From the NCBI GenBank assembly GCA_037975125.1, contig JAJQOW010000194.1, positions 93,183-157,182 on the forward strand: DNA of 64,000 nt. The letters run 5' to 3'. The position numbers were made by a program, and so were the translations under genes. Below, one piece after another: positions 33,961 through 45,774 of the stretch (the first letter of the stretch is position 1; every line of letters begins with the position of its first letter). This stretch comes from Latrodectus hesperus (taxonomy: Eukaryota; Arthropoda; Arachnida; Araneae; Theridiidae). The notes beneath the pieces were generated by a model. The model had not been told where the DNA came from and searched no databases. It was given only the letters and a program-made list of their open reading frames with translations.

Positions 33961-35806
33961 TGCTCGAAGTTATGTTTGCTAAGGTTTATGTGCAGTCAGA
34001 TTGGAAACAATGAAAGCAAGAGACTACCTACCAAAAATCTGATTATTTCAAATTAAGAAAAATTGCTAGGACTGTTTGGTTAGTTCAAGGATATTCATGT
34101 AGGAGTTCTTAATCTGATCAAGATTTTTGAGTATATCTTGTGCTTACCTGTCCTGTCCAGTAATAAGTGATAAATGTAAATTTTGCTCAAATAATTATTC
34201 CTCATTCAAAGTTGTTTCTTCTAACTTAAATAATTCATAAATACTAATGTGTCGGAAATAAAACGTTTTAGCATAAATACTTATCATTTATTACTACACT
34301 TGGTTTAGGCTCCTAATTTGTAACCATTTATTCATAGAACATAAACTACATTCTAAAACATTCTGAAAACTTACTAAGGGTATGTGTCCTTGAATACTGA
34401 CGTTGCTGATGGGGGGGGAGAATATTCCAGTGTCCCGTTTGAACATTTTAGATATGTGGCAAGCCTACGCATATGTACTTATAGCATTCGTAAGACAACC
34501 AATATTTGTTAAGGGTAAATATCGTAAATATGAAAAGACATCATTTCATTTTTCACTTTAATGAAACGCCATCTCCACAACTTGACGTCAAAAGTCATAT
34601 ATTGATGCTTTTTTAGTTGACTGTTAGATGGGTTGCTAGTTTTGAAATCTGAAATGCATTTTGATTTGCAGATCTTAAAACACTTACTATAGAGCCCTTA
34701 GAAAGAGGCTCCCTTCTGACTTAATTTCCCATAGCCGTCGGCTATCACGAGCTTGTCTTGTCTAAGTGTCTTAAAGGGACAGTGGACTTTCAAAACTTAT
34801 TTTTTCAATATTTATCCAAATTTCTTGAAATTTGGCACAAATATTAAGATTATATGCTTAAGTTAAATTGTAAATTTCAAATTGAAATATAAATTAAAAA
34901 GTGATTTAAGGCAATATATGTAATTATAATATGCGATAAATGTTTAATACTGCGTCTTAAATATGGAAATATTCTTTCAATTTTTATAAATAATAATATT
35001 TATATATGAAACAATCTATCGATAAAAATAACACTTTACAAATTACATTTGTTAAATAAATTTTTTTAAATACATATCATAAAATTTTTCATAAAAATAT
35101 CACATCAACATTAATTTTAGACCTTACATTTTAATTTTATGTAAAATTATAATCAATTTTTTAGGAAAATTTGAAGAAAACATCATAATGAGAGAACAAC
35201 TGTAGCAAATGCCATGTACATGGGAAAAAAATTAATGCGCATGGAGCATTTTACGTACACATATTTATCAAAAAATTTAAATCTGAGAAAAACAGTATTT
35301 TAAATACTTGAGACAATGATTTCATATTTAAATACCATTAAATTATTTTTTATTGAATTTTTCATAAAAGTAGGTTTCATTATTAAAAAAAACCTAAAAT
35401 GTTATTTAAAATTAATTTAATTAATTAAAATTTACAAATTGCTTTTTAAAAATTTTTCGAACATTAGAAAAAATTATATATTGCATAGAAAGCATAAACT
35501 CTGTAAGCATATACTATATTAATTTTAAAATTCTAGATAAATACAAAATTGTAAACATAATAAAAAGTAATATATTATAAAAATTATTTTACATACAAAG
35601 TTATTGGAAAAAATAACAGAAAAACATATATTCTCATTTATAATTTGTGAAACATTTTTACTTTTTCATTTCACTATATACATATTTATTTTTTGTAGGT
35701 AGATTATTAATGTTCTAAAATTTTAAACACATACATCTTAAATATTTTAAAATAATATATTTTTTAAATGCTCCAGCACTGTAGGCAATAATTTTTGGAT
35801 TTTGTT

Positions 35807-35813
<7 letters not shown>
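33961..35813. other. AT-rich sequence; possible far end of the Mutator-like element
   Basis: No gene. From about 34765 (cttaaagggacagtgg) the composition becomes strongly AT-rich and low in complexity up to the TA tract. This may be the 3' flank and terminus of the Mutator-like element, but no inverted partner is clear. Confidence 0.35.

Positions 35814-35886
<73 letters not shown>
35814..35886. repeat. (TA)n microsatellite
   Basis: TA run of about 73 bases just downstream of the Mutator-like transposase relic. Confidence 0.97.
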
Positions 35887-35889
<3 letters not shown>

Positions 35890-35903
35890 ACTTTGGTTGC
35901 AAT

Positions 35904-37590
35904 TTATAAAAATCTGATGACCTTCGATTTTTTTTGTGAAAATCTTGTTGCATTTTTTTTCCTTGCAAGTTTTAAAGTATGATCCGACAACAATACTCCT
36001 GCACGTAGTTTTGTTGTATTTAAAACTCCAAAACTAAACTTGCTGATAGCTAGAGTTACTTCATACTCCAGTCTCTTTTTAGATACAAATATGTCTTTCA
36101 AGCATTTTTCCATACACAGCTGTAAAGAATTTCATTAGACACTAGTCTTTGGTACACTGGTAGTATCTTCTCGACAACTTTTACTGAAAGTTGAGTCTTC
36201 ATTTGTGAGCGACTTTGTGGGGTATTTCATTGCATGCTACAGCTCTTTGATAAAAGCAACATGATAAATGTTCCGTGGGACATTTTTTTATGTTGGGGCT
36301 TTTTATCTGTTGACATACAGTGATAAACAGTCGCCCCAGAATTGAAGTTTTCATCTTTTGAATATCAAAAGGATTATCTTTTATTGCTTCCGATAGAAAT
36401 TTTGGAGTTTTACAACAATTTCTTCTTTTAAATTGAATTGCTCTACCAAGTGTGACGCCTTTCACTCTCCATTCTTTAATAACATTACGAAGTATTGTTC
36501 CAAGTGTTTTCGCAACCTGATTAATACATTCTTCCTTAACAATTCGAATATCACTAGATATTTTCTCTTCGTTTAAGTTAATAAATGTTTTAGAATCACC
36601 GTCACATATAATTGTTGTGTACAACATATTACGTAAAAGTGAACGTTTCCAAATTCGTGATGCAGCAGCCATTTCAATGCTTCCAGATGATTCGCTGAAG
36701 TCTTTTTGGCAGTTTTCTCTGTGTCCTTCTTTCCAAATGTGGAATCCAGCATTGTCTTCTCCGAGATCTCGAGATGCAACTGTACATTCTGAACAGTACT
36801 TCGACATGATTTCAAAGTCAATAACTAAACCTGTGAGGAAATTAATGGCAATTCGAATACCATATAAAGAAGTATGACCTCGTTTCGGCCAAGTTCCATC
36901 ATAGGACACAGAAATATCTAACTGATCCTAGGGATTTAAATTTTAATTTGATTCCAAATATGCTTTCCTAACGGCAGTTTAGCTTACTTTTAACATTTCA
37001 TCTCGAAACCCTTCATTTTTTAAAACTAAATTAGAGAAACATTTAGAAAATGTTTTTTATCAGTGTTTGCACAATCCAGTGTTTGAGAGTATGATTCCAT
37101 TGCAACATGTCCTTTTCCAAAGCTCAAAAAAGCTGCCCCAATTTTGTTATTTACATCAAATTTTCGTGATTAGGTTTTCTAGGACTACAAAAAGTAGAGC
37201 CAAAAATTTCTTGGCAACTTTTGCAGGATATTTCTAGTTTCACTGAAAAACCATTATTTTCTTGAGTGGATACATCTAAAGAGCAGACACCACAATTACT
37301 GTATGGCAAATTCCTTAGAAGACAGGAGAAGCAATTTTTATTCATAAAAATATACTCATTTCCACATGCAGGAGGAATATCATTACGTAAATGGACAGAT
37401 TCTGGAACATTTACATCTATTGAAGAAAATTTTTGGTCGACTGTTTCTTTTGGTACAGTTTCCTCAGAAAATTTTGATTGTCTTTTACGAGCTGATTCAA
37501 TTGCATTAAGTTTTCCAATTCTGTTCGTTTCGTTCGTCTGCCTTTAGGTTTCCTGTATCTTGAATTAATTGCATGCATTATGATGGAAAT
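35904..37590 (-). pseudogene. Mutator-like transposase relic
   Basis: Several minus-strand frames form one decayed gene. The N-terminal part (about 37590-37151) has a cysteine-rich region (NCFSCLLRNLPYSNCGVC and SCKSC) and FCSPRKPN. The central part (36909-36199) carries the family landmarks SYDGTWPKRGHTSLYGI, KYCSEC, SSGSIEMAAASRIW, ICDGDSKTF, and EECINQVAKTLG (a His is usual where Gln stands). It ends in CCFYQRAVACNEIPHKVAHK. A third frame (36113-35904) gives a tail. This matches, from memory, the 'Mutator-like transposase' domain abundant in arthropod genomes. Frameshifts make it inactive. Confidence 0.82.
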
Positions 37591-38880
37591 TACAAAGTTC
37601 GATTCAAGAGATTATTATTTGAGAAAGTAGTACTGAAAAGAACTGCTGAACAGCAAACAGAAATAAGTTTCAAAATCAAAACAGAATCAAGCGGTGAAAT
37701 CAAAATAATGATAGCTGTGAGAAATCAATAAGATTAGTGTTTCCAGACAAAATCATACAAATAATAAAAACTAAATAGTTTTGACGTGACTGAAATGCAG
37801 CACATTATAAAACAAGAATTCAGTAAATAATAATTTAAAGAATAAATATTTGCATGGTGTGAGACGATAGGAAATGGGCGTGATCGTTTGTTTACAAAAT
37901 AAATACCTTATTTTTTCAAGTTTTAACAGTGTAAATTAAACAAATATTAGCCAAAATATGATATTTAAAACTTATTACATTCTAGAAATACATATATTTC
38001 ATTGGAAATTAGTTATTATTTAAATGCACTGTCCTCGTGTTCTAGTTTACAATTTCGAGCAAATGTTAAAAAGGGCCATGGCACACGTATACTTTATTAA
38101 AACATTAATAATTGTGCTTAACATTGGCTGAAATCAAAAATTCTTTTTGTATAATATAGAGACTGATTCCTATTTATTATTATTAATTAAAAAAGAAAAT
38201 CTATTTTTCAGATTTTTTGCAGATTTTTCACATTTTGCTGGTTGATTGTAGCCTTAAAAATATTTTAATAACTACTACCAGTTTGTGAAACGAAATAAAT
38301 ATTATATTTAACTTTCATGTGTTACATTACATACAATCTAGCATTTTGTTGGACAACTAAGTACCTGCGCGCCCTTAATAGGGGATCACCCTTAAGGAGT
38401 GTGTGGTACTATTTTATTAAAAAATGAAATGAATTCCAATATACTGAAAATATTGCGGAAATTGTGTTACGAAAATTAATTGAAGCAACAATTATTCTCA
38501 GAACAAAAGTAATCATTGTTACGATTGTGCAACATATTTCCAAATTAGAATCTTCTAAATGTTCGATTATAAATGACTACAAATGCGTTTGCGTCAAAAA
38601 AAGAAATTTTAGATGAATAAGATATCTCAACATAATTTAAATGCATTGCTCAACAAGCAGGTAATGTAGAACACCAAAATCTTACTATAAAAATGAATTG
38701 AAAAGTCGCAGACAGATCAATTTAAAATAAAAAATAATTTTTTCCTTCAAAAATACAATAAAATTAGCCAAAATTAACAAATATTATTCCTTACAAGCAA
38801 AACATGAAACTCAAAAACATGGCAGAGGCGTTAAGAAGACAAGTCAAAACCATCGTTCCTATTGGAAGTCTTCTGTGATG
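37545..38880 (-). repeat. Upstream region of the Mutator-like element (paired with 1495-7835)
   Basis: Reverse complement of two blocks on the left side of the window: 37545-38270 with 7835-7100, and 38450-38880 with 1930-1495. The order and orientation within each copy agree. About 150 bp between the blocks (38300-38450) are not alignable by eye. No LINE is present at this copy. Confidence 0.75.
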
Positions 38881-40150
38881 TCGCTTGAAGATAGACACGC
38901 CTTTTTTCTTGCAGAAAATATCTTAATATCATAAAAATCAGTACTGGAGGTAGGAGCTCAGCTCCAGGTATTCGAAAACGCGTATATCAGCTTTTCAGCT
39001 GGAATAGGAATGGTAAAATCAGTTATTTTCGGATAATTAGTTCATAACGTTTCAAGAAAGTTTGTCCAAGAAATCTCTTCCCTATAAGCTTTCTTTGAAG
39101 TTCTAGGTGGAACAAAAATAGACATTCCTGTTGTGACAAAAGTCATATTTTGAAGAAATGAGATTGAGAGAGTATGAATTTTAGTGATTATGAGTATCAG
39201 ATATCGCACAAATGAAAAGACTGTTTTTTCATGGTTAATAGATGTGTAGATTATATAATAATTATTTACTCATTAGACAGACCACAGTGTCTTTTTTAAA
39301 TTATTTATTACAGACATAATCAAATGTAAGAAAGGATATGGGGATTAATTCCCGCTCAAAAGGAACATAACCGATCGCTTTAATTTACAATCATCTTTTT
39401 TCTAAACGATATCATATGGCATGCGTGCATGCACGAACATGCTTAACCTGCTTATTCTCCAAGGTCACGGAACATGCCACCCGCCATTGCGATGTGATAC
39501 ATTCACACACACATTATTTTCACACAAGTTAAATAACAGTTCTGTATAAATTTTACAAAACACAAATTGCAATATTATTAGATATTGTAAACTAATAAAA
39601 TAACATTATACAAATATTTAAAATGCACAGTGTACTTAAAGTAAACAATTAATTACATTATTTAGTTTATTAATTAACATTAAATTATTAAAGTAGTATG
39701 TTTCAGATTTAATTGAAAAATACGAAAGTTTCTTTTAACTATTTTTAATTTAAAAAAATAATCATTTTTCTCCTGAAATTAAAAATGAATTTTAAAATAC
39801 TTCTATCTTACTTTGATTTTCGAGTATAATTTCGAGTTTTTAAAAAATGATTCAAGTTAATAAAAATTTCGATGAATTTTGTAAGAAAAAATAATTTTTA
39901 TATTGAAAGTTGAAAATAAATAAAATATCCCTGGGAATATCTAAACACACAATATTGCTAGAAAATGCATCTTTAGAAATTCCCTTTCTTACAAATGCTT
40001 TCACCGTTGTTACTGTGAAATCTATTCATACCTTTTACATAGAATGCAGACCAAAATGACTCATTCATTAGTTGGTAAGCAACACAGCTGGACAAAGCTG
40101 TAATATAGAATGCGTTTCCGACAAATGCTAAACTCAACACACACACACAC

Positions 40151-40218
<68 letters not shown>

Positions 40219-41676
40219 CCAAAACAACGGTAAAGTATTTAAAGTTGTGGAAGCTATGAAATAAAATAAACTTTTTTAAAGTTTCGGAAGTACCGAAACA
40301 ATGAGAACCTCAGAAGTTCCGGAATTTCCAAAATATCGTAATGTAAAAACGTTCTACGATACCGTAAAGACTTAAAGAGTTACCAATATTGGAACGATTT
40401 AAACAGTTACAGGATTAGTGGAACTGTATAATATAAATATAAATATTTTCTTAGTAACTTAATTTCTCGAACAATACGTTATTTATTAAACTGTTTTCAA
40501 ATAACTGCTCCATTTAATAAGACCGCCACTACATCTTCAATATGTTATTCGTCATACTATATATAGCTGAAAAATTCTTTCATAATTAATTTTGTCTTAG
40601 CTTAGATAGCTCAAAATGAATTTCGTATGAGATAAACGATCTCGGAGTATTCAAGAATACCTGTGAATCTCTTGAAGTAATTTGTTTTGATGTCGATTCT
40701 AAAAGTGGTTTATTGCTAAGTTTGCCCTTTTTGTCCCTATCTCTCGTAAACTATTTCAGTTGGTAAAGACATTCATTGTTGGAGATTGAGGGTATATTTC
40801 CATTCTGAGTCGGAACATTCTCTGGTACAAGCTCCTCCTTTACTGCCGAATTACTGCATAAGATTATGGATGCAGAATGATGCATCCTGATTTTTGTTTT
40901 TGTGCTTTCCTTGAAGGTACTTCGCGGTAGATGATTTAACGCATATGGTTTTACAAAATTCAGTTAGAGTTATCTACATTATTTCATCATGAATTAAAAG
41001 AGTTTTGTGTGGATTGCGTTCAATGTAGTTGAAAGCTACAGAAAATTCCTAAAACTTTACACGTTTTGAGAAATTTAAAAATTTTTCCATTTCCTTAATT
41101 AAAGAAACTTCTAATTCAACTCTTCTAATACACACACTGGTCAATGAATTAGAAACCATTGAGATTTTTTATGTAAAGGTTTGTTATCGAAAAAGTACAC
41201 GAATTTTTTATGACGCAGATAATAGGTCTTAAGTAAGGTAAAAGAATGCGTTTCCATACGAATGAAAAAAAATAAAAAAAGTGACCAAATTATTGCAATT
41301 CGATAAAGGTTTATTCTTAGTGCCCTTTTAGCAGAGGCCTCGACGTTGAAGACAGAAGATCTGACAACTGCGAATACATATATTTTCAACAAATTCTTTT
41401 TCCAACAGATTTCGGCTGAAACAATCCACAGTGAATTAGAGAAGATAGGTAACACAGTTATTGGCGAAAGAAGAAACACTTTTTTTCAACCTAAAATGCA
41501 AATACATATGTAGTAGTGTCGGGAAAGAAGACATTGCACTTTGAGGATTTGTAACGGGTAATGTGGATGGATTAATCATGCTACATTGATGATAGACATC
41601 GAATTAGTTGAAAACCCCACGAAGTCATAACTCCATCTAGTCTAACTCATGCTGTGCATGGATTTAGTAAGAATAT
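38881..41676. other. AT-rich sequence without recognised genes
   Basis: No coding frame with recognisable domains. It contains a (CA)n/(TA)n compound repeat at about 40137-40217. Otherwise low-copy-looking AT-rich sequence. Confidence 0.5.
40137..40217. repeat. (CA)n then (TA)n compound microsatellite
   Basis: A short CA run at 40137-40150 passes into TA at 40154-40217. Confidence 0.95.
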
Positions 41677-41998
41677 CGTCGCGTAGATGAAGTGAATGTA
41701 GTAAAGCCAATGGAAACGAAAGCGCTCAAGATTAAAACAAGATTTTATTATTTTTAAATCTAATCAGTCGCTATTTATATACAGTTCGGAACCTTCCAGA
41801 TTTGGAAGGCCCGCAGAAAATGGGAAACTGAAATTTACATGAATTTGCATAATTAACTTAAATTAAGAAATTAACAGAAATAAATCTTAACGCAATTTGC
41901 CTCGCTTGCTTTTGAACCCGCAATCTCTGGCTCGCGAGTCCGATGCTTTACTGACTGAGCCACGAAGTCCGTAATCGGGAGGAATAATTTTCGCTACA
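41677..41998 (-). repeat. Gypsy element 2, 3' LTR
   Basis: 322 bp, matching 45444-45770. It starts cgtcgcgtagatgaag and ends cgctaca. A 22-base block near 41695 differs from the other LTR. The flanking atat at 41673-41676 matches 45771-45774, a plausible 4-bp target duplication. Confidence 0.75.
41893..41970 (-). other. tRNA-like segment in the 3' LTR of gypsy element 2
   Basis: On the minus strand: GGACTTCGTGGCTCAGTCAG with a D-arm-like TGGCTCAGTCAGTAAAGC, an anticodon-arm-like centre, and a T-arm-like GCGGGTTCAAAAGC. It looks like a tRNA or tRNA-derived insert. The same segment occurs in the other LTR, so it belongs to the element and is not a chromosomal tRNA gene. Confidence 0.65.
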
Positions 41999-42192
41999 TT
42001 TCCCCTTTCTTTAGGAGAAAGCAGCGACCAGCTGCAATCTGGTTTCGCTCCTTGTAACAGGTCTCCTGAAAGTAGGCTTGCCTTCATCATCGAATTGTCT
42101 TTTTGGATCAAAATAGGGTTTTAATCTTAATACATGCACGACGTCTTGTGAGTTTCGACGTCCTCTGTTTCGTTCCACTTTTTCTGCATATG

Positions 42193-43310
42193 TCACGTCA
42201 GACAGTCGTCGTGTTCTCGATAAGGTCCGAAATAACGTCTCAGCAGCTTTTCGGATACTCCCACTTTCCGTACAGGGGTATAGACCCATACTAAATCCCC
42301 GATATTGTAGCTGACAGGCCGATGCCTCTCATCATATCGGCGTTTGTCTGTAGCTTGCGCTTCACGGATATTGAGTTTTGCTAGTTGCCTAGCTTCCTCA
42401 GCCTTGGTAATCAGATGATGCACATAACTTTCGTCAGAAGTTTCGGTATTAGATGGGAAAATTACGTCTAGAGGAGTCTGGATATCTCTGCCATGAACGA
42501 GAAAGAATGGGCTAAGTCCCGTGGTGTCTTGCTTTGCTGAATTGTACGCAAAAGTCACAAATGGTAGTATGGTATCCCAATTTCTTTGCTGAACGTCTAC
42601 ATACATAGACAGCATGTCCACCAGTGTTCTGTTGAATCTTTCTGTCAATCCATTGGTCTGTGAATGATAAGCGGTCGTTAGAAGATGTGATGTCTGACAT
42701 AACTGGTTGACATTTTTAACAATATTGGCTAGAAAGTTATGTCCTCTATCACTTATCATTTCTTTGGAAGCTCCGTGCTTCAGTACAATTTCTTCAACTA
42801 TAAATCTAGCGATTTCGGTTGCCTCAGCAGTTGGTATTGCTTTGGTGACTGTGAATCTAGTCAAATAGTTTGTGCAAACAATAATCCATCGGTTGCCGTT
42901 TCAGGTTACTGGAAAGCCTCCAAGTAAATCTACTCCAATTTTGGAAAAAGGTGTGTCAGGGGGTTTTATCGGTTGAAGTTGCCCCGGTGGAAGTTGTGAA
43001 GGTGACTTCCGTCTCTGGCATTCTCGACAATGTGAAACATATCGACGTATGCTCCCATACAGCCCTGGCCACCAGTATTTTCTCCTTATCCAGTCGTACG
43101 TTTTGGCGAAACCAAGATGACCGGCAGTCGGAGCATCGTGAAGACTTCTTAGAACATCACTACGAAGTTGTTTTGGTACCACCAAGAGCCACTGCTGTCC
43201 CATCGGATCATAGTTTCTTTTATAAAGTACACCACTTCTTATTTGATAATTTTGGTACAACTCACCTTTCTTAAGCGTCTTCAACTGTTTAGACTTTTGT
43301 TGTTCTTTTC
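42193..43310 (-). pseudogene. Gypsy 2 integrase
   Basis: The N-terminal frame (43284-42901) has the HHCC zinc-binding domain (HDAPTAGHLGFAKTYDWIRR ... CRECQRR) and the first core Asp (KIGVDLLGGFPVT). It ends in TGA at 42901. The second frame (42864-42193) supplies SDRGHNFLA (second Asp), TERFNRTL (Glu), the FFLVHGRD segment and a C-terminal domain (YNIGDLVWVYTPV). The gap between them contains the lost start of the core. It would join cDNA to the chromosome if intact; here it is broken. Confidence 0.88.
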
Positions 43311-43353
43311 CGTATTCTTCAATTGTTGCGAGGGACGGGATTTCGAAATTGTT

Positions 43354-44063
43354 TCAAGTCGCCCTTTTCCTGGACTGGTGTCCGTCGGAAGTTTCTTGCC
43401 CTTTGTCACTCAGGGAGCAGATAGCAACATTTGTTATTGTCGTGAAAAAGCCTAGATTCACCCCTTTCGGTATCAGTTGGGTTCGTCGGGAAAAGTTCGT
43501 TACCCACACTTTACAAGAGCCATTCACAATGCCGACAATTGAAGCTGGTACAAATAACTCTTTTTCGCAACTCAGAATTTTACTACCAACAATCATAGCT
43601 GCATTTGCTTCCTGCACTGTTGAATTCAAAGCAGATATTTGTCTTGTTGTGTTAGCTTCAATCAAATAATCCGATGCGGCACATAAAGACCAATTTGATT
43701 CGTTTGAGACTGAGTGGAGTGGCATGGAAGTATTTCGGAAAGTTGGAGCTCTTGATTTCCACAATCGATAACGGCATCGGTGGCACGGAAAAAGTCTCAA
43801 CCAAGTATCATTTGATGACTGTACTGCGGAAAAACGAGAAATTCAAACAGCTTCACAGTCCCGTTCAAGTCCATTTTTAATACACAATGTCCAGAGGCGG
43901 CTACAGTTTTACCACAAGCAGTTTTCAATATAGGTCCATTTTCAATAAACATAGGAGTATTTAATTGTCGCCGTAATTCTTCGGATATGACAGAATAATC
44001 TGCACCAGAATCAATGAGTGCTTTTATACACTGTCCATTGACGGTGATACATGTTGTGTTCAC
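43354..44063 (-). pseudogene. Gypsy 2 aspartic protease and linker
   Basis: Protease frame 44063-43797 has the retropepsin active site IKALIDSGADYSVI and, further on, HQMILG. The linker continues in another frame (about 43740-43354) with GSKILSCEKELFVPASIVG and GFFTTITNVAICSLS, typical of the region before RT in this type of gypsy element. No RT motif follows, because the sequence jumps to the RNase H-integrase spacer at about 43340. Confidence 0.82.
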
Positions 44064-44137
44064 TTTTAACTTGGGTGTCGTGTACGTCGGAGGATTTTCT
44101 TCAACTGCGGCCTTACCTCCTGCACAGATCGCCCGAG

Positions 44138-45443
44138 TTAGTTTTCCTCATTAAGTCGGCGGGGAGAAAGACTGGAACGGCGTACTGATGACTGCGACTC
44201 TCGGCGGTTGAAGGAACGTCGTGGGTAGGGTGAACTGCTCCTGATTTTGGAAGAAGTAGGCTGAGCATAATCATCGTCGAAGCTACCAAAAGATTCGGTG
44301 TTCACATCTCGTCGAGGGTTGAAATTCCTACTCGCTCGTGCATTTTCAAATATTCGGCTTCTTTCCCGACAATACCTTAGCACATGCCCTGGTCTCCCAC
44401 AATGGTAGCAGAGTGGCACACTATTATCAGTCCTCCACAAGTCTGTTCTGCGTTGAGGAGTGGGTCTGTTGGTGGTTTCACGCCTTGGCTGCGGCTTAGT
44501 TGAAACAGAGCGTCGAGGAGTGGTTTTGTCTCTCCTTGCACCTGTAAGTGGTGCGAGAACCTCCATGACCTCTTCCTGCAATACAGAGGCAATGTCACAT
44601 GGTAACCCAGTTTCTTTGCTTGTGTAGCCCTGTATTTCAGGCATGATGATTTGCAGCTCTTCCCTGACAATTGTACGTACTAATGACCTGAGATCTGTGG
44701 CATCTGTTTCAGCCGACACCGCGGAGACATTAGGTAGATTTTGAAATCGTGTTCGGACGATACGCCATCGTCGAAGGCTCTCTATATGACGGCATCGTTT
44801 TATGAGAGCGTCGGTGGTCTGATATTCCTGAGATGACAAAATCTGGTAAAGGTCCTCAGCAATACCCTTCATGAGATGAGCCACTTTCTCGTCTTCAGAC
44901 ATAGAGGGGTTAACTTTTTGGCACAGGGAAAGTACATCTTGAATGTAAGATTCAGATGTTTCACTAATTTGTTGTGCACGGGTGAGTAACAGTCCTTCAG
45001 CTTGGCGTTTTATATCAGCTGCATGGCAAAAGGTGTTTTTCAGGGAATTCCGAAAGACAGTCCAGTCAGTGAAGGTGTCTTCATTGTTATCGAACCATTG
45101 ACGAGCTGTTCCAGTGAGATAAAAGATGACATTTGCAAGAGACATTTGGTCGTCCCAGCGGTTATAATTCGCTATTCGATCAAAATCCTTGAGCCACCGG
45201 TTAGCGTCTTCTTGGTTGTCCCTAGAGAATATACAAGGGCTTCTGGGTAGTTGGTAGGTCAAAATTGGAACGGGTGCGATGTTACTCGGAGTAGAGCTGG
45301 CCCCAGCTGAGAATTTCTGATCGTTTTCCCCTCTATCAGCCATCACCCTTAATTGTCTTGCCAAATCCGGGAGGAGACCAAATTCAGGAGCGAGACCTCG
45401 AATACGTCGGCTTTGGCGTAACTCTTCCGTTGTAGTACCCGGC
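44138..45443 (-). pseudogene. Gypsy 2 Gag
   Basis: The open frame covers 45496-44138, but bases beyond 45443 are LTR. The sequence includes a capsid-like retrotransposon Gag domain (FSRDNQEDANRWLKDFDRIA, WFDNNEDTFTDWTVFRNSLK, LLTRAQQISETSESYIQDVL) and one knuckle (CYHCGRPGHVLRYC), then an arginine-serine-rich tail. A true start may be the Met of SSMRQPGTTTEE near the LTR edge. The frame is intact, but the element lacks RT. Confidence 0.88.
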
Positions 45444-45770
45444 TGTCGCATAGATGAAGTGTCAATCTGTCGCGTAGATGAAACGAAAGCGCTCAAGATT
45501 AAATCAAGATTTTATTATTATTAAATCTAATCAGTCGCTATTTATATACAGTTTGGAACCTTCCGGATTTGGAAAGCCCGCAGAAAATTGGAAACTGAAA
45601 TTTACATGAATTTGCATAATTAACTTAACTTAAATTAAGAAATTAACAGAAATAAATTTTAACGCAATTTGCCTCGCTTGCTTTTGAACCCGCAACCTCT
45701 GGCTCGTGAGTCCGATGCTTTACCGACTGAGCCACGAAGTCCTTGGTCGGGAGGAATAATTTTCACTACA
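45444..45770 (-). repeat. Gypsy element 2, 5' LTR
   Basis: 327 bp; starts tgtcgcatagatgaag and ends cactaca on the + strand, i.e. TG...CA. It is about 90% or more similar to the 3' LTR except for one short block. Confidence 0.75.
45665..45742 (-). other. tRNA-like segment in the 5' LTR of gypsy element 2
   Basis: Second copy of the tRNA-like stretch, with TGGCTCAGTCGGTAAAGC and GCGGGTTCAAAAGC on the minus strand. It is slightly closer to a tRNA D-arm than the other copy. Confidence 0.65.
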
Positions 45771-45774
45771 ATAT

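Larger units (their letters stand above)
41677..45770 (-). mobile_element. Ty3/gypsy-type LTR retrotransposon 2, RT and RNase H deleted
   Basis: Two LTRs of about 325 bp enclose 3445 bp. On the minus strand: gag with one CCHC knuckle (45443-44138), protease (44063-43797), a protease-to-RT linker (43800-43354), then directly integrase (43310-42193). Only about 70 bp separate the linker from the integrase, so the roughly 1.8 kb coding for RT and RNase H are missing. The order is otherwise the standard gypsy order. It is a non-autonomous deletion derivative with several frame breaks. The LTRs carry a tRNA-like stretch. Confidence 0.82.

Noticed and set aside
34765..38400. Terminal inverted repeats of the Mutator-like element (cttaaaggga near 34770 against cccttaagg near 38390)
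   Set aside because: Only a few bases match and the pairing is not extended, so termini are left undefined.
45665..45742. Chromosomal tRNA gene
   Set aside because: The same sequence lies at the same place in both LTRs, and the T-arm sequence GGTTCAAAAGC departs from functional tRNAs. It is better read as a module of the LTR.
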